This document shows positions 7,075 to 15,026 of a DNA stretch of 64,000 nt, piece after piece (position 1 is the first letter of the stretch; the number at the start of each line of letters is the position of its first letter). The stretch spans positions 62,001 through 126,000 of the forward strand of contig NZ_JOII01000014.1 of NCBI RefSeq assembly GCF_000719955.1. Direction: 5' to 3'. The notes below the pieces were generated by a model that did no database searches, was not told the origin of the DNA, and worked only from the letters and a program-made list of their open reading frames with translations. The stretch is from Streptomyces albidoflavus. GTDB lineage: Bacteria > Actinomycetota > Actinomycetes > Streptomycetales > Streptomycetaceae. The translations under genes and the position numbers were made by a program.

Positions 7075-8280
7075 TCAGCCGCGCGCCGGGGAACGGCGCC
7101 GGGGCTCCTCCTCCGGCTCCTCCTCGTCCCACTCGGCGTCCTCGTCCACCGGGTCGGCCTCCTCGTCGTCGGCCTCGTCGGCGGGCTCGTCCTCGGCGTC
7201 CTCGCCGTCCTCGGGCTCGACGTCCTCATCGGCCTCCTCGGCCTCGGCGTCGTCCTCGTCGAACTCGTCCTCGGGCTCGTCGTAGAACTCCTCGTCCGGC
7301 TCGTCCTCGTCGCGCTCGTCGGCCTCGTCCTCGACGTCACTGTCCTCGGGCTCACCGTCCTCGAAGTCGCCGTCCTCGAACTCGCCGTCCCCGGACTCGG
7401 TCTCCTCCTCGGAGGTGGCGTCGCCGTGCTCCTCGGACTCCTCCTCACGGCGGACGGCCTCGTCGTGGTCGACCACGACCTCGCCGTCGCGGATCTCCCC
7501 GCGCCAGCTGTCCGTCGCCTCACCGCGCATCATGATGAACTTGCGGTACAGCTTGAGGTCGAGGCGGGCCCGGCGGCCCTGGGCGCGCCAGATGTTGCCC
7601 GTCTTCTCGAAGAGGCCCTTCGGGAAGTACTCCAGGACCAGCAGCACCCGCGTCAGGTTGTCGGTGATCCGGTGGAACGTGACGACGCCCTTGACCGTGC
7701 CCTTGGCGCCCTCGGTGGTCCAGGTGATCCGCTCGTCCGGCACCTGCTCGGTGACGTTCGCCTTCCAGCTGCGCGTGGACTTGGCGACCTTCACCTTCCA
7801 GTTGCTGCTGGTGTCGTCGGACTTCTCGACGCTGACGACACCCTTGGCGAAGGTGCTGAACTCCTGGAACTGCGTCCACTGGTCGTACGCCTCGCGCACG
7901 GGCACGCCGACGTCGATGTCCTCGGAGATCGTGACGCTCTTCGACTTGCCGCCGCCGCCCTTGCGCCCCTTGCCGAACACGCCCTTGACCTTGTCCTTGA
8001 TCGTGTCCATCACGTGGGAGCCGCCGGCGCTCAGCGCCGCCTGGGCGGGCGACTTGCCCTCGCCGAGCGCCTTGCCGCCCTTGGCGAGGGACTTCACCGC
8101 GCCGGTGGGGGCCGGCCCGTCGGCGAGCTTGCCGGCGCTCTCCCCCAGCTTGTGGCCGAGGTTGGTCACGGCGTGCCGTGCCCGGGCGCTCAGGTAGTTC
8201 TGCAGCTCGTCGCGGAGCCGCTCGGTCGCCGGATTCTTGGCGACGTCGTCCTTGAACTTGGTGAAGGCGGAATCAGTCAC
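7075..8280 (-). CDS. gvpZ: Gas vesicle-associated SRPBCC/cyclase-like protein GvpZ with acidic tail
   Basis: A 401-residue protein in three parts. Residues 1-110 are helical and charged. Residues 115-260 form an SRPBCC (polyketide cyclase/START-like) domain, seen as SVTISEDIDVGVPVREAYDQ through the YFPKGLFEKTGNIWR helix; such folds hold hydrophobic ligands. Residues 275-400 are almost pure D/E with S/G, an intrinsically disordered polyanion that may act as a chaperone or crowding tail. The GTG start at 8280 overlaps the gvpY stop by 8 bp. It is last of the - strand gvp operon. The name follows the streptomycete gvp nomenclature; the ligand is unknown. Confidence 0.8.
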   Translation of the reverse strand: MTDSAFTKFKDDVAKNPATERLRDELQNYLSARARHAVTNLGHKLGESAGKLADGPAPTGAVKSLAKGGKALGEGKSPAQAALSAGGSHVMDTIKDKVKGVFGKGRKGGGGKSKSVTISEDIDVGVPVREAYDQWTQFQEFSTFAKGVVSVEKSDDTSSNWKVKVAKSTRSWKANVTEQVPDERITWTTEGAKGTVKGVVTFHRITDNLTRVLLVLEYFPKGLFEKTGNIWRAQGRRARLDLKLYRKFIMMRGEATDSWRGEIRDGEVVVDHDEAVRREEESEEHGDATSEEETESGDGEFEDGDFEDGEPEDSDVEDEADERDEDEPDEEFYDEPEDEFDEDDAEAEEADEDVEPEDGEDAEDEPADEADDEEADPVDEDAEWDEEEPEEEPRRRSPARG

Positions 8281-8878
8281 GGCTGCCCCCACGCGTCGAG
8301 CGGGACTTGGCCGCGGTCTTCTTCGCCGGAGCCTTGGCGCGCGCCTGCGAGGTGGTCCGCCGGGCGGTCGAGGCCGCCTTCTTCTTCGGGGCGGAGTCCG
8401 AGGAGCCACCGCTGCCCGAACCACCGCGCGCGGACGAGGACTTGCTGGAGCGCGCCGGCTTCTTCTCGGACTTCTCCCCGGATTCCTCGTCGCGGTCCTC
8501 CGGCTCGTGCGCCTCGTCCTCGGCCGCGTCGGTGTCGGCGGCGTCGTCGGCGTCGCGCTGCTCCTCCTCCCGGGCGGCCTCCGGGTCGTCGAGGCGCAGG
8601 GTGCGCTGGTGCAGAGAGTCGGCGAAGCTGGTCGCCCGCTGGGTGAGCGCGTTGGTGGCCGCGGTGCGGGTGGCCCCGACGAGGTCCTTGCGGACCTGGT
8701 CGCTCAGGCCGCCGAGCACCGGCGAACTGGCCAGCATGCTGCCGAGCTTCTTCGGGTCGAGGTCGAGCTTCTTGCCCGCCAGGAACATGCCGAAGCCTAT
8801 TGCCAGTTTCGCTTTCTTCGTACGGCCCAGCAGGTATCCACCCACCAGGGCCGCGCCTATCTTGACGTTCTTCGTCAT
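8273..8878 (-). CDS. gvpY: Gas vesicle locus protein GvpY
   Basis: A 201-residue protein. The first 45 residues form a glycine-rich hydrophobic hairpin (IGAALVGGYLLGRTKKAKLA), likely membrane- or shell-associated. Residues 45-95 are amphipathic helix. The rest is low complexity: an acidic E/D stretch, then a histone-like K/A/S/R tail (KKKAASTARRTTSQARAKA). The opposite charges of its tail and the GvpZ acidic tail suggest that the two may bind each other (inference). It lies between gvpG and gvpZ and overlaps gvpZ. The exact function is not known for the family. Confidence 0.78.
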   Translation of the reverse strand: MTKNVKIGAALVGGYLLGRTKKAKLAIGFGMFLAGKKLDLDPKKLGSMLASSPVLGGLSDQVRKDLVGATRTAATNALTQRATSFADSLHQRTLRLDDPEAAREEEQRDADDAADTDAAEDEAHEPEDRDEESGEKSEKKPARSSKSSSARGGSGSGGSSDSAPKKKAASTARRTTSQARAKAPAKKTAAKSRSTRGGSRD

Positions 8879-8902
8879 TGCTGAGACCTCGCTCTCCGGG
8901 AT

Positions 8903-9157
8903 TCAGGAATTCTGCCGGCTCTGCTGGTACGCCTCGCACTCTTCGAGCCAGTCCAGCAACTCGTCCTCACGACGGTCGAATTCCTCCTCGTCGATCTCAC
9001 CGTTCAGCAGCTGCTGTTCCAGCGCGGCGAGTTGCTGCCGTACCTGTCCCGGGTCGTAGTGTTCTCGCTCGGCAGCGAGCACCACTTGATCGAGTACCCA
9101 AGCGGCGCCCCTGACCGGGGCGAGGGGAAGTGTGAGGACATTCATGAGGAGACCCAT
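8903..9157 (-). CDS. gvpG: Gas vesicle protein GvpG
   Basis: An 84-residue GvpG, a small accessory protein of vesicle assembly. The family hallmarks are visible: a hydrophobic N-terminal helix (LLMNVLTLPLAPVRGAAWVL), an LDQVVLAAEREHYD segment, and a coiled region LLNGEIDEEEFDRREDELLD that recurs in GvpG and in short SHOCT-like motifs. It is a middle gene of the - strand operon, 46 bp after gvpF and 24 bp before gvpY. Confidence 0.9.
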   Translation of the reverse strand: MGLLMNVLTLPLAPVRGAAWVLDQVVLAAEREHYDPGQVRQQLAALEQQLLNGEIDEEEFDRREDELLDWLEECEAYQQSRQNS

Positions 9158-9203
9158 GGCGAATGCCTCCGATCGGTCGCACGGATCGCGGGGGAACCGC
9201 GGG

Positions 9204-9923
9204 TCACACGAAGCTGTAGGGCGGCAACGGGCCGTTCAGCGTGAACGTGTAGTCGTCGCCGTACTTCTCCGCCGCCTCGTGCACCGCCTGGGAAAAGGCG
9301 GCCGCGTCGTCGCGGGCGACCAGATAGGACACGTTGAGGAGATGCGCCTTCGTGGGACCGGCGTCGGAGCTGCGCTCCGCGGCCGGTGCCAGCTCTGCGG
9401 CGATGCGCTCGCCGGCGGCATCACTCCTGGCCTCGATCTCCCGGGAGACCAGTTCGCCGAGGGCGACCTTCTCCCCGTGTGCGTCCGGGTTGCTCCGGGT
9501 GTGGTCCCTGAGCCGCCGTGCCTCGTCCGACTCGGTGAGGATCTCCCGCAGGAGGCTGTCCTCGTCCCGCGCGACCTTCAGGTTGTACTCCAGGCGGCCG
9601 TCGAGTTCTTCCAGCCGCTGGGCGTAGGTGTCCTGCTCCTGTTCGAGCGCGGCGCGCACCTGGTCGTCGTCGGGGCCGACCAGGCCGAACCGCATCGGCA
9701 GCGCGGCCCCCTCGGTCATCAGCCGCTCCAGGACGCTCTGGTGGGCCACGAGGTCACGGCGCTTGGCCCGCAGCTCCGCCGGGGCGTCGCTGACGACGGC
9801 CGCGTGCCGCTCGGACCTGACTACCCGCAGTTCGGACGGGTTCTCGCCGACCCCGACGAGCCCGTCGAGGCGCAGCGGGTGGTCGGCCGCCGTGATGGCG
9901 TAGATGTAGGTGGCCATGGTCAC
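9204..9923 (-). CDS. gvpF: Gas vesicle protein GvpF (GvpL/GvpF family)
   Basis: A 239-residue protein. Residues 3-100 form the N-terminal domain ([12 protein letters not shown], then [15 protein letters not shown]). Residues 105-190 form a charged helical region, and the C-terminus has the PLPPYSFV signature shared with GvpL. GvpF binds the GvpA monomer in studied systems and is found on the gas-facing side. The GTG at 9923 overlaps the gvpA stop (GTGA); the ATG two codons later is an alternative. Strict coupling to gvpA fits a chaperone produced with its client. Confidence 0.93.
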   Translation of the reverse strand: MTMATYIYAITAADHPLRLDGLVGVGENPSELRVVRSERHAAVVSDAPAELRAKRRDLVAHQSVLERLMTEGAALPMRFGLVGPDDDQVRAALEQEQDTYAQRLEELDGRLEYNLKVARDEDSLLREILTESDEARRLRDHTRSNPDAHGEKVALGELVSREIEARSDAAGERIAAELAPAAERSSDAGPTKAHLLNVSYLVARDDAAAFSQAVHEAAEKYGDDYTFTLNGPLPPYSFV

Positions 9924-10372
9924 TCCTCTCGTCGCTGGCTGGTGCGGCGGCTGGAGGAGGACTTGCGGGCCGGCCGCTTCTCCTCCTCCTTCTCCTTGTC
10001 CTTGTCCTCGGAGTCGTCACGACCGCCCTGGAAGGACTCGGTGAACGCCTCCACCGCGCCGGTCAGCGCTCCTTTCGACTTCCCTTTGGCACCGCTCTCC
10101 ACGGTGTCCCCGACGATGTCGGTGAGCTGGGTCGGCGCCTTGCGTCCGGACTCCAGGTCCAGGCGGTTGCAGGCTTCGGCGAAGCGCAGGTAGGTGTCGA
10201 CACTGGCGACGACCACCCGGACGTCGATCTTCAGGATCTCGATGCCCACGAGCGAGACCCGCACGAAGGCGTCGATGACAAGGCCCTTGTCGAGGATCAG
10301 CTCGAGGACGTCGTAGAGATTTCCGGAACCGCCCGTGCTGTTGGGGGCGCTGCTCTGCTGTACGAGACTCAT
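9920..10372 (-). CDS. gvpA: Gas vesicle shell protein GvpA with charged C-terminal extension
   Basis: This is the main structural subunit of the vesicle wall. Residues 19-72 are the conserved core ([20 protein letters not shown] and [20 protein letters not shown]), the amphipathic helix-strand-strand-helix fold that forms ribs. Unlike cyanobacterial GvpA (about 70 residues), it has an extra 75 residues rich in D, E, K, R and S. Such tails occur in streptomycete GvpA and should face outward. It is the second gene of the - strand operon behind gvpO, coupled to gvpF by a GTGA overlap. It is the only copy lacking extra folded domains, so it is the best shell candidate. Confidence 0.93.
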   Translation of the reverse strand: MSLVQQSSAPNSTGGSGNLYDVLELILDKGLVIDAFVRVSLVGIEILKIDVRVVVASVDTYLRFAEACNRLDLESGRKAPTQLTDIVGDTVESGAKGKSKGALTGAVEAFTESFQGGRDDSEDKDKEKEEEKRPARKSSSSRRTSQRREE

Positions 10373-10439
10373 GGCCGGGCTCCCTCCTACTGTTGGGTGC
10401 GCGCGAGCCGTTCCCCGCGGTCTCTGCCGCGAGGAACGC

Positions 10440-10745
10440 TCAACGGTCTACTTGACCGCGCGTGTAGCGGCGTGTGCGTTCATATCCGAGGAGTTCTCCC
10501 TGCTTTCCGAGGGAGACGTGGTAGGACGCCATGACACTGGTCGTGTCCGGGACCTTTTCGATCTCGACCACTTCCACGTCCGCCGTCCATCCGTCATCCG
10601 TGGCCTTCAGCGAAGAGACGGAACTCGGTTCGCAGCCGAGGAGTTCGGAAAGCTGACCGGCCGCCTTGCGCATCGCCTCGGATATCCCGACCCGCGCGGG
10701 GGCACCGCCGCTTTCCTTTCCGCCGTTCTCCTCATCCTTCGCCAT
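10440..10745 (-). CDS. gvpO: Gas vesicle protein GvpO
   Basis: A 101-residue GvpO, first gene of the - strand gvp operon. The C-terminal 80 residues carry the family pattern: [37 protein letters not shown] and the [20 protein letters not shown] strand pair that closes GvpO. In haloarchaea GvpO affects expression and stability of vesicle proteins. The first 20 residues are charged and disordered. A 67-bp gap separates it from gvpA, enough for an internal ribosome site or a processing site that would let gvpA be expressed more strongly. Confidence 0.92.
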   Translation of the reverse strand: MAKDEENGGKESGGAPARVGISEAMRKAAGQLSELLGCEPSSVSSLKATDDGWTADVEVVEIEKVPDTTSVMASYHVSLGKQGELLGYERTRRYTRGQVDR

Positions 10746-10855
10746 AAGGCTTCCTGCCCTGTCTCATCGATTCCTCCGGTCCGCCCGTTCACGTATTCGA
10801 CCGGGTCTTTCCTCCGCGTTCCCGGGCCGCCCCGACGTATGCGTTCACGAACGGA

Positions 10856-10899
10856 GACACCGGAGGGACGACCGCGTGCGCGGTCGTCCCTCCGGTGTC
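10856..10899. terminator. Perfect 21-bp hairpin between the gvpO promoter side and the lipoprotein gene
   Basis: Bases 10856-10876 and 10879-10899 are exact inverted repeats separated by only 2 nt. It starts 24 bp beyond the stop of the - strand lipoprotein gene and so would end that transcript before it enters the gvpO promoter region. Confidence 0.85.
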
Positions 10900-10922
10900 C
10901 GGGCCCTTCACGGGCGAGGTTG

Positions 10923-12260
10923 TCAGCCGTTCCCGGCCTGCGGGTTCTCGTAGGCGGCGGCGTGGCGCTGGAGGCGGCTGAGGACGGCCTTGGGCGAGCC
11001 GCCGGGGGCGACGGCGTCGGCGAGGCCCGACTTGATGCGGGTGCTCAGCTCGGGCCAGGAGGTCTTCTCGGACGGGTAGAGGCGGGCCTCGGGGAGTTCG
11101 GCGAGGAAGCGGCGCAGGGTGGTGTTGCCGGGGGCGGCGGTGAGGGTGTCGGAGGCGGTGTGGGTGACGGGGAGCAGGTCGTGGGCGCGGGTGAAGGCGA
11201 GGACGTTCTTCTCGCTGTACACGTGGTCGAGGAAGGCACCGGCCTCCTCGGGGTGGCCCGCCTGCCGGAACCCGATCATCCAGTCGGTGACGCCGAGGGT
11301 GGCCCCGGCGTCCTCGGTCCGTCCGGGGACGGGGGCGACGCCGTAGCGCACGCCGGAGCGTTCTGCGGCGCGCATCAGCGAGGGGTGGCCGTTGACCATG
11401 CCGACCCGCCCCTTGGCGAAGGCGGCGTAGGCGTCGGCCCGGTCCAGCTCGCCCGGCGGGGTGGGGCCGGTCAGCCCCTCCCCCACCAGCTCCTTCTTCA
11501 GCCAGCCGACCGTCTCCACGTTCTCCGGCGAGTCGAGCGTGTACGAGCCGAGGTCGTCGGTGTAGCCGGAGCCGCCCGACAGCAGCCAGTTGAGCGTCTC
11601 GGCCTGCGCCTCCTCGGGCCCGAGCGGCAGCGCGTACGGGTAGGGCACGTCCCGCTTCTTCAGCGCCTCGGCGGCGCCGCGCACCCCGTCCCAGGTCTTC
11701 GGCGGGGTCAGGCCGGCCTCCTCGAAGAGGTCGCGGTTGTAGAAGAGCAGCCGGGTCGAGGCGGCGAACGGCATCCCGTACTGCACCCGCTGCATCTCCC
11801 CGGCGCGGGCGAGCGGCGGCAGGAAGTCGGCCTGGGTGCCGATGGAGAGCAGGTCGTCGGCGCGGTAGAGCCGGCCGTCGGCGGCGTACGAGGCGTAGGT
11901 GCCGCTGATCGCGAGGTCGGGGGCGTCGCCGGCGGCGACCTGGCGGGCGAGGACCTTGTCGACGGTGCGCCAGGGGTGCACCTCCACGTCGACGGTGGTC
12001 CCCGGGTGCCCCTTCTCGAAACTGGCGACGACCCGCTTCCAGTACCCCTTGCTGCTGGTCTTGGCCGAGTCGCCGTACTCGGGGGCGACCAGGCGCAGGG
12101 CGACCTCCTCGTCGGCGCTCTCCTCGGCGCTGTCCGAGCCGCAGCCGGCGAGGGCGGCCGCCAGCGCGAGGACGACCGCGAGCGCGGTGGCCGACCGCGC
12201 CGCCCCCCGGCCGCGCCGGTCGCCTCGTCCCTCGCCCCGTCCCTCGTGGTGTCGCCGCAC
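10923..12260 (-). CDS. Extracellular solute-binding lipoprotein of a sugar ABC transporter
   Basis: A 445-residue family 1 solute-binding protein that would capture a sugar outside the membrane. The start is a GTG at 12260 with AGGAG 7 nt upstream; the frame extends further but is not coding in style. Residues 1-38 are a lipoprotein signal with lipobox LAGC. The mature part has the family landmarks WRTVDKVLARQVAAGDAPDL, MPFAASTRLLFYNRDLFEEA, PPKTWD and GKVGM-like KGRVGMVNG. No permease or ATPase gene is adjacent, so it must use a transporter encoded elsewhere. The divergent neighbour is a SIS sugar isomerase, suggesting an amino-sugar or related ligand. Confidence 0.85.
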   Translation of the reverse strand: MRRHHEGRGEGRGDRRGRGAARSATALAVVLALAAALAGCGSDSAEESADEEVALRLVAPEYGDSAKTSSKGYWKRVVASFEKGHPGTTVDVEVHPWRTVDKVLARQVAAGDAPDLAISGTYASYAADGRLYRADDLLSIGTQADFLPPLARAGEMQRVQYGMPFAASTRLLFYNRDLFEEAGLTPPKTWDGVRGAAEALKKRDVPYPYALPLGPEEAQAETLNWLLSGGSGYTDDLGSYTLDSPENVETVGWLKKELVGEGLTGPTPPGELDRADAYAAFAKGRVGMVNGHPSLMRAAERSGVRYGVAPVPGRTEDAGATLGVTDWMIGFRQAGHPEEAGAFLDHVYSEKNVLAFTRAHDLLPVTHTASDTLTAAPGNTTLRRFLAELPEARLYPSEKTSWPELSTRIKSGLADAVAPGGSPKAVLSRLQRHAAAYENPQAGNG

Positions 12261-12637
12261 GCCGTGCTCCTCGCCCTGATCCGCCGGGTCCGGGCCGCTC
12301 CCGGACGTCCCGGGAAGGTGTACACCGCCGAAGGGCCTGGCCAGGACCACCTCCGGTGGCCGTTGCCCCGGCTTGTCCGGGACTGCTATGCACTTCCGTG
12401 CCGAGGTCACATCGACCCTGCACACCGCGTCCACCGCACGTCACGAGGACCGCACGCGGCCTCCGGCGGGTCCGCACAGCAGGACGGGAACCGCGGGAGG
12501 GCCGACGTACCGTCAGACCTCGGAGGACACCACCGGCTCCCGCAGCCGGCCGGAACGTACGAGAGCGAGAGCACAGCCCCGCCGGGGGCGGCCGCACCGG
12601 AGCCGCCCGGGCGGAGAACCGTGAGGGGTAGCCGCGC
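12261..12637. other. Divergent intergenic region (377 bp)
   Basis: It contains the promoters of the solute-binding lipoprotein gene (-) and the SIS gene (+). Both ORF-like extensions into it are GC-skew artefacts. No DasR-, CebR- or Crp-type palindrome was found here by eye. Confidence 0.5.
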
Positions 12638-13561
12638 ATGTCCCGTACCGCAGCAGAGATCACCACCCAGCCCGCCTGCTGGCGCCGCGCCGCCGAGGAG
12701 GCGGCCCGCTTCACCGCCGCGCCCCGGCCCGGGGAACGCGTCGCCGTCGTCGGCTGCGGCACCTCGTGGTTCATGGCCCAGTCCTACGCCGCCCTGCGCG
12801 AGGGAGCGGGCCAGGGCGCCACCGACGCCTTCGCCGCCTCGGAGTTCCCGCGCGCCCGCGCCGTCGGCGCCTACGACCGGGTCGTCGCCCTGACCCGCTC
12901 GGGCACCACCACGGAGGTCCTGGAACTCCTCGCCCTGGTCCGCGCCGCCGGCACCGCCACCGTCGCCCTGACCGCCGACCCGGCGACGCCCGTGATGACC
13001 GCCGCCGACGAGGTGGCCGTGCTGGACTGGGCCGACGAGGAGTCCGTGGTCCAGACCCGCTTCGCCACCACCGCCCTCGCCTTCCTCCGCGCCACCCTCG
13101 GCGACCTCCCCGGCCTCGCCTCCGTCCCCCGCGCCGCCGACGACGCCGAACACGCCGTCACCGAACCCCTCCCCCGCCCCCTGCTCACCGCCGGACAGTG
13201 GACCTTCCTCGGCCGGGGCTGGGCCTACGGCCTCGCCCAGGAGGCCGCCCTGAAGATGCGCGAGGCCGCGGGCGCCTGGACCGAGTCCTACCCGGCCATG
13301 GAGTACCGCCACGGCCCCATCGCCATCACCGCCCCCGGCCGCGTCACCTGGCTCTTCGGCGAGGCCCCCGCCGGCCTCGCCGACGACGTCCACCGGGTCG
13401 GCGGCCACTTCGAACACCACCCCACCACCGACCCCCTCGCCGACCTCATCCGCGCCCAACGCCTCGCGGTCGCCCTCGCGGAAGCCCAGGGCCACAACCC
13501 GGACCGGCCACGGAACCTGACGCGCAGTGTGGTGCTGGCAACGGACGACAGCCGGCACTGA
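12638..13561 (+). CDS. SIS-domain sugar-phosphate isomerase/deaminase (AgaS/GlmS-like)
   Basis: A 307-residue protein with two SIS folds. The first (residues 35-150) has VAVVGCGTSWFMAQSYAALR, the SIS entry loop, and ALTRSGTTTEVLELL, the phosphosugar-binding serine loop. The second has FLGRGWAYGLAQEAALKMRE near residue 188 and the ESYPAMEYRHGP motif that in GlmS-type isomerases carries the ring-opening residues. It lacks the glutaminase domain of GlmS, so it resembles AgaS/FrlB-type deaminases or isomerases acting on an amino sugar phosphate. No nagB gene is visible, so this protein may supply the deamination step beside nagK-nagA (inference). Confidence 0.82.
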   Translation: MSRTAAEITTQPACWRRAAEEAARFTAAPRPGERVAVVGCGTSWFMAQSYAALREGAGQGATDAFAASEFPRARAVGAYDRVVALTRSGTTTEVLELLALVRAAGTATVALTADPATPVMTAADEVAVLDWADEESVVQTRFATTALAFLRATLGDLPGLASVPRAADDAEHAVTEPLPRPLLTAGQWTFLGRGWAYGLAQEAALKMREAAGAWTESYPAMEYRHGPIAITAPGRVTWLFGEAPAGLADDVHRVGGHFEHHPTTDPLADLIRAQRLAVALAEAQGHNPDRPRNLTRSVVLATDDSRH

Positions 13562-13608
13562 CCCACACCGCCGACCGCCGCCACCCTCCCGTCACGCACA
13601 CCGCGCCC

Positions 13609-13656
13609 CCGGCGGTGTGGCAGTGGTCCCTTGCCGTACCCCTGCCACACCGCCGG
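13609..13656 (+). terminator. Terminator hairpin after the SIS gene
   Basis: Bases 13609-13623 and 13642-13656 form a 15-bp perfect stem with an 18-nt loop, 47 bp after the SIS stop and 29 bp before the next start. Confidence 0.65.
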
Positions 13657-13685
13657 AAGCCCGGAAGGAACCCGAGGAACAACAC

Positions 13686-14018
13686 ATGCCCTACTCGTTC
13701 CTCCTCCGGCTGCTCCCCACCGAGACACCCCCGCACCTCTACCGCGCCACCGTCCACAACGCCGACGGCACCCAGGAGGCATTCCTCCTCCTGACCCCGT
13801 CCCCACCCTCCGTCCACCTGACGGACGCCCGGGGAAACCCCTCGGGCGGCCTACGGATGTCCCTGGCGGACGGCACCGTGGAAAGGACCGACGCCGAGCC
13901 GCAGGAGGCGCACCCCGCCCTCACCACGGAGGACTTCATGACCGTGGCGGCCCATCTCCTCACGCAGCATCGGAGACAGGGGAGGCCACCCGGGGAGGTG
14001 TGCAGGGTCTTCGCGTGA
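13686..14018 (+). CDS. Hypothetical protein
   Basis: A 110-residue soluble protein of unknown family. The ATG at 13686 has a GAGGA ribosome site about 8 nt upstream; longer starts run back through the terminator hairpin and are unlikely. The sequence looks like a small beta domain (FLLRLLPTETPPHLYRATVH, then a serine/proline turn and a VHLTDARG strand) with a C-terminal helix TEDFMTVAAHLLTQHRR. No signal peptide, membrane segment or metal motif is seen. It lies between the SIS gene and a toxin-antitoxin pair without overlap. Confidence 0.6.
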   Translation: MPYSFLLRLLPTETPPHLYRATVHNADGTQEAFLLLTPSPPSVHLTDARGNPSGGLRMSLADGTVERTDAEPQEAHPALTTEDFMTVAAHLLTQHRRQGRPPGEVCRVFA

Positions 14019-14048
14019 CCTCGCCGTCGGCGGGGGCGAAGCGCACGG

Positions 14049-14462
14049 TCATACAGCGATGAGCCGAACGTGGTCCTCGCAGAGTTTCCCCATGTCGTCG
14101 AGGTCCGACGTCAGGAGGGCAACCGGTCGCTGCTGCCGCGTCGCCAATTCCGCGACGGCCGCGTCGATCGCGTACTTGTGCCCGTGCAGCCCCGTCCGCA
14201 GAAGAAGGGCAGAAGCCGCCTTGGCCTCCTCTTCTCCGACAGGCGCCACCCGCAGCCCCGACAGCACCCAGGCCAGGCGCCTTCTGTCCGTCCGGGCATG
14301 CACCGCCTCGATGAGGGCGAGCGCACAGATCACCACGTCCATACCGCGCCGCCGCGCCTCCGCGACCATGGCCACGGTCCTGGCATCGTCGACCAGCAGC
14401 TTGGACAGCCCCTCGCTGTCGAGCAGCAGCGTGCCCTCGTGCGTCAGCTTGCGGCGGGCCAC
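14049..14462 (-). CDS. PIN-domain ribonuclease toxin (VapC-like)
   Basis: A 137-residue PIN domain. The metal-binding acidic residues are visible: D in LLLDSEGLSKLL near residue 16, E in ALALIEAVHA near 53, and the D pair in YAIDAAVAELA and LLTSDLDDM near residues 99-122. The order fits VapC nucleases, which cleave RNA. It follows the small antitoxin-like gene and overlaps it by 19 bp, typical for translationally coupled toxin-antitoxin pairs. The RNA target cannot be inferred. Confidence 0.83.
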   Translation of the reverse strand: MARRKLTHEGTLLLDSEGLSKLLVDDARTVAMVAEARRRGMDVVICALALIEAVHARTDRRRLAWVLSGLRVAPVGEEEAKAASALLLRTGLHGHKYAIDAAVAELATRQQRPVALLTSDLDDMGKLCEDHVRLIAV

Positions 14463-14752
14463 TGCTTGCCCTCGTCCTCCCGGAGGGCCGCGTCCTGCGA
14501 GAACACGTCGTCGAAAACCTGCCGTGCCTCAGCCTGCAGCCGAGCGGGGAGCGGTCCGTGACGCCGCTCGTAGTCGGTCAGGTACTCGTCCAGGATCTGC
14601 CCCCGCAACTCCCGCTCGACCGCGGCCGCCACGAAGGCCGAGAACTCCCTCTTCCCCACCCGGGCCCGAATGGCCTCAGCGGTGCCCTCGGGAAGCGACA
14701 GGCTCACCCGAGTCGCAGGCCCTTCACCGATGCCGTACTCACCTTCCACCAT
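14444..14752 (-). CDS. Antitoxin-like partner of the PIN toxin
   Basis: A 102-residue protein starting at the ATG at 14752. Residues 12-50 (TRVSLSLPEGTAEAIRARVG) read as a ribbon-helix-helix DNA-binding strand and helix. A FSAFVAAAVERELRG helix follows, and then an acidic-basic tail that would wrap the PIN toxin. The 19-bp overlap with the toxin gene and the order antitoxin-toxin support a VapB role. The frame extends upstream to 15010 but lacks coding character and passes through the dispersed repeats. It probably represses its own promoter. Confidence 0.75.
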   Translation of the reverse strand: MVEGEYGIGEGPATRVSLSLPEGTAEAIRARVGKREFSAFVAAAVERELRGQILDEYLTDYERRHGPLPARLQAEARQVFDDVFSQDAALREDEGKQWPAAS

Positions 14753-14816
14753 GCGACCGATCGTATCAAAGAAGTAGGAAACAGCCCCGGAGACCCAGCA
14801 CCGGCCGCACCCTCCA

Positions 14817-14900
14817 AGCCCAGCCGGCGCTTGAGGCCATCCTGAACCGGCACCCGGAGCCGGACCGGTCCCAAAACAGCCCGGCCGGCGCCTGAGGCCA
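14817..14900. repeat. Dispersed Streptomyces intergenic repeat, two units
   Basis: Two 23-bp units (14817-14839 and 14878-14900) share the core CCGGCGCTTGAGGCCA, with one or two base changes each, 61 bp apart. The same arrangement recurs at 22796-22881, so this is a composite element and not chance GC sequence. Confidence 0.75.
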
Positions 14901-14984
14901 CCCCACCCCCGGCCCCGCCGGACCAGGGGCCGAGCCCGGCCAGGGGCACCCCGGGCTCGTAAGCGCGCCGCAGGCGATTTCCCC

Positions 14985-15000
14985 ACTGGACTAGACCTCT
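14985..15000. promoter_or_regulatory. DasR-responsive element (dre) upstream of nagK
   Basis: The 16-bp ACTGGACTAGACCTCT matches the known dre palindrome (ACTGGTCTAGACCAGT) at 13 of 16 positions. It lies 26 bp before the nagK GTG. DasR is the GntR-type repressor of N-acetylglucosamine use in Streptomyces, released by amino sugar phosphates. This predicts nagKA induction by GlcNAc. Confidence 0.82.
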
Positions 15001-15026
15001 CTCGCCCCACCGGTCAGACTGTCCGG

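Noticed and set aside
7075..7480. Repeated CCTCGTCG-like DNA as a satellite repeat
   Set aside because: It is the codon repetition (GAC/GAG) of the acidic GvpZ tail, read on the opposite strand.
12261..12637. Possible DasR site before the SIS gene
   Set aside because: CCAGGACCACC-type partial matches lack the second half-site; not better than chance in GC-rich DNA.
10335..12893. 852-codon + strand open frame
   Set aside because: It lies antisense to gvpO, the solute-binding lipoprotein and intergenic DNA. Long open frames opposite real genes are normal at this GC content, and the protein is low-complexity G/V/E/R.
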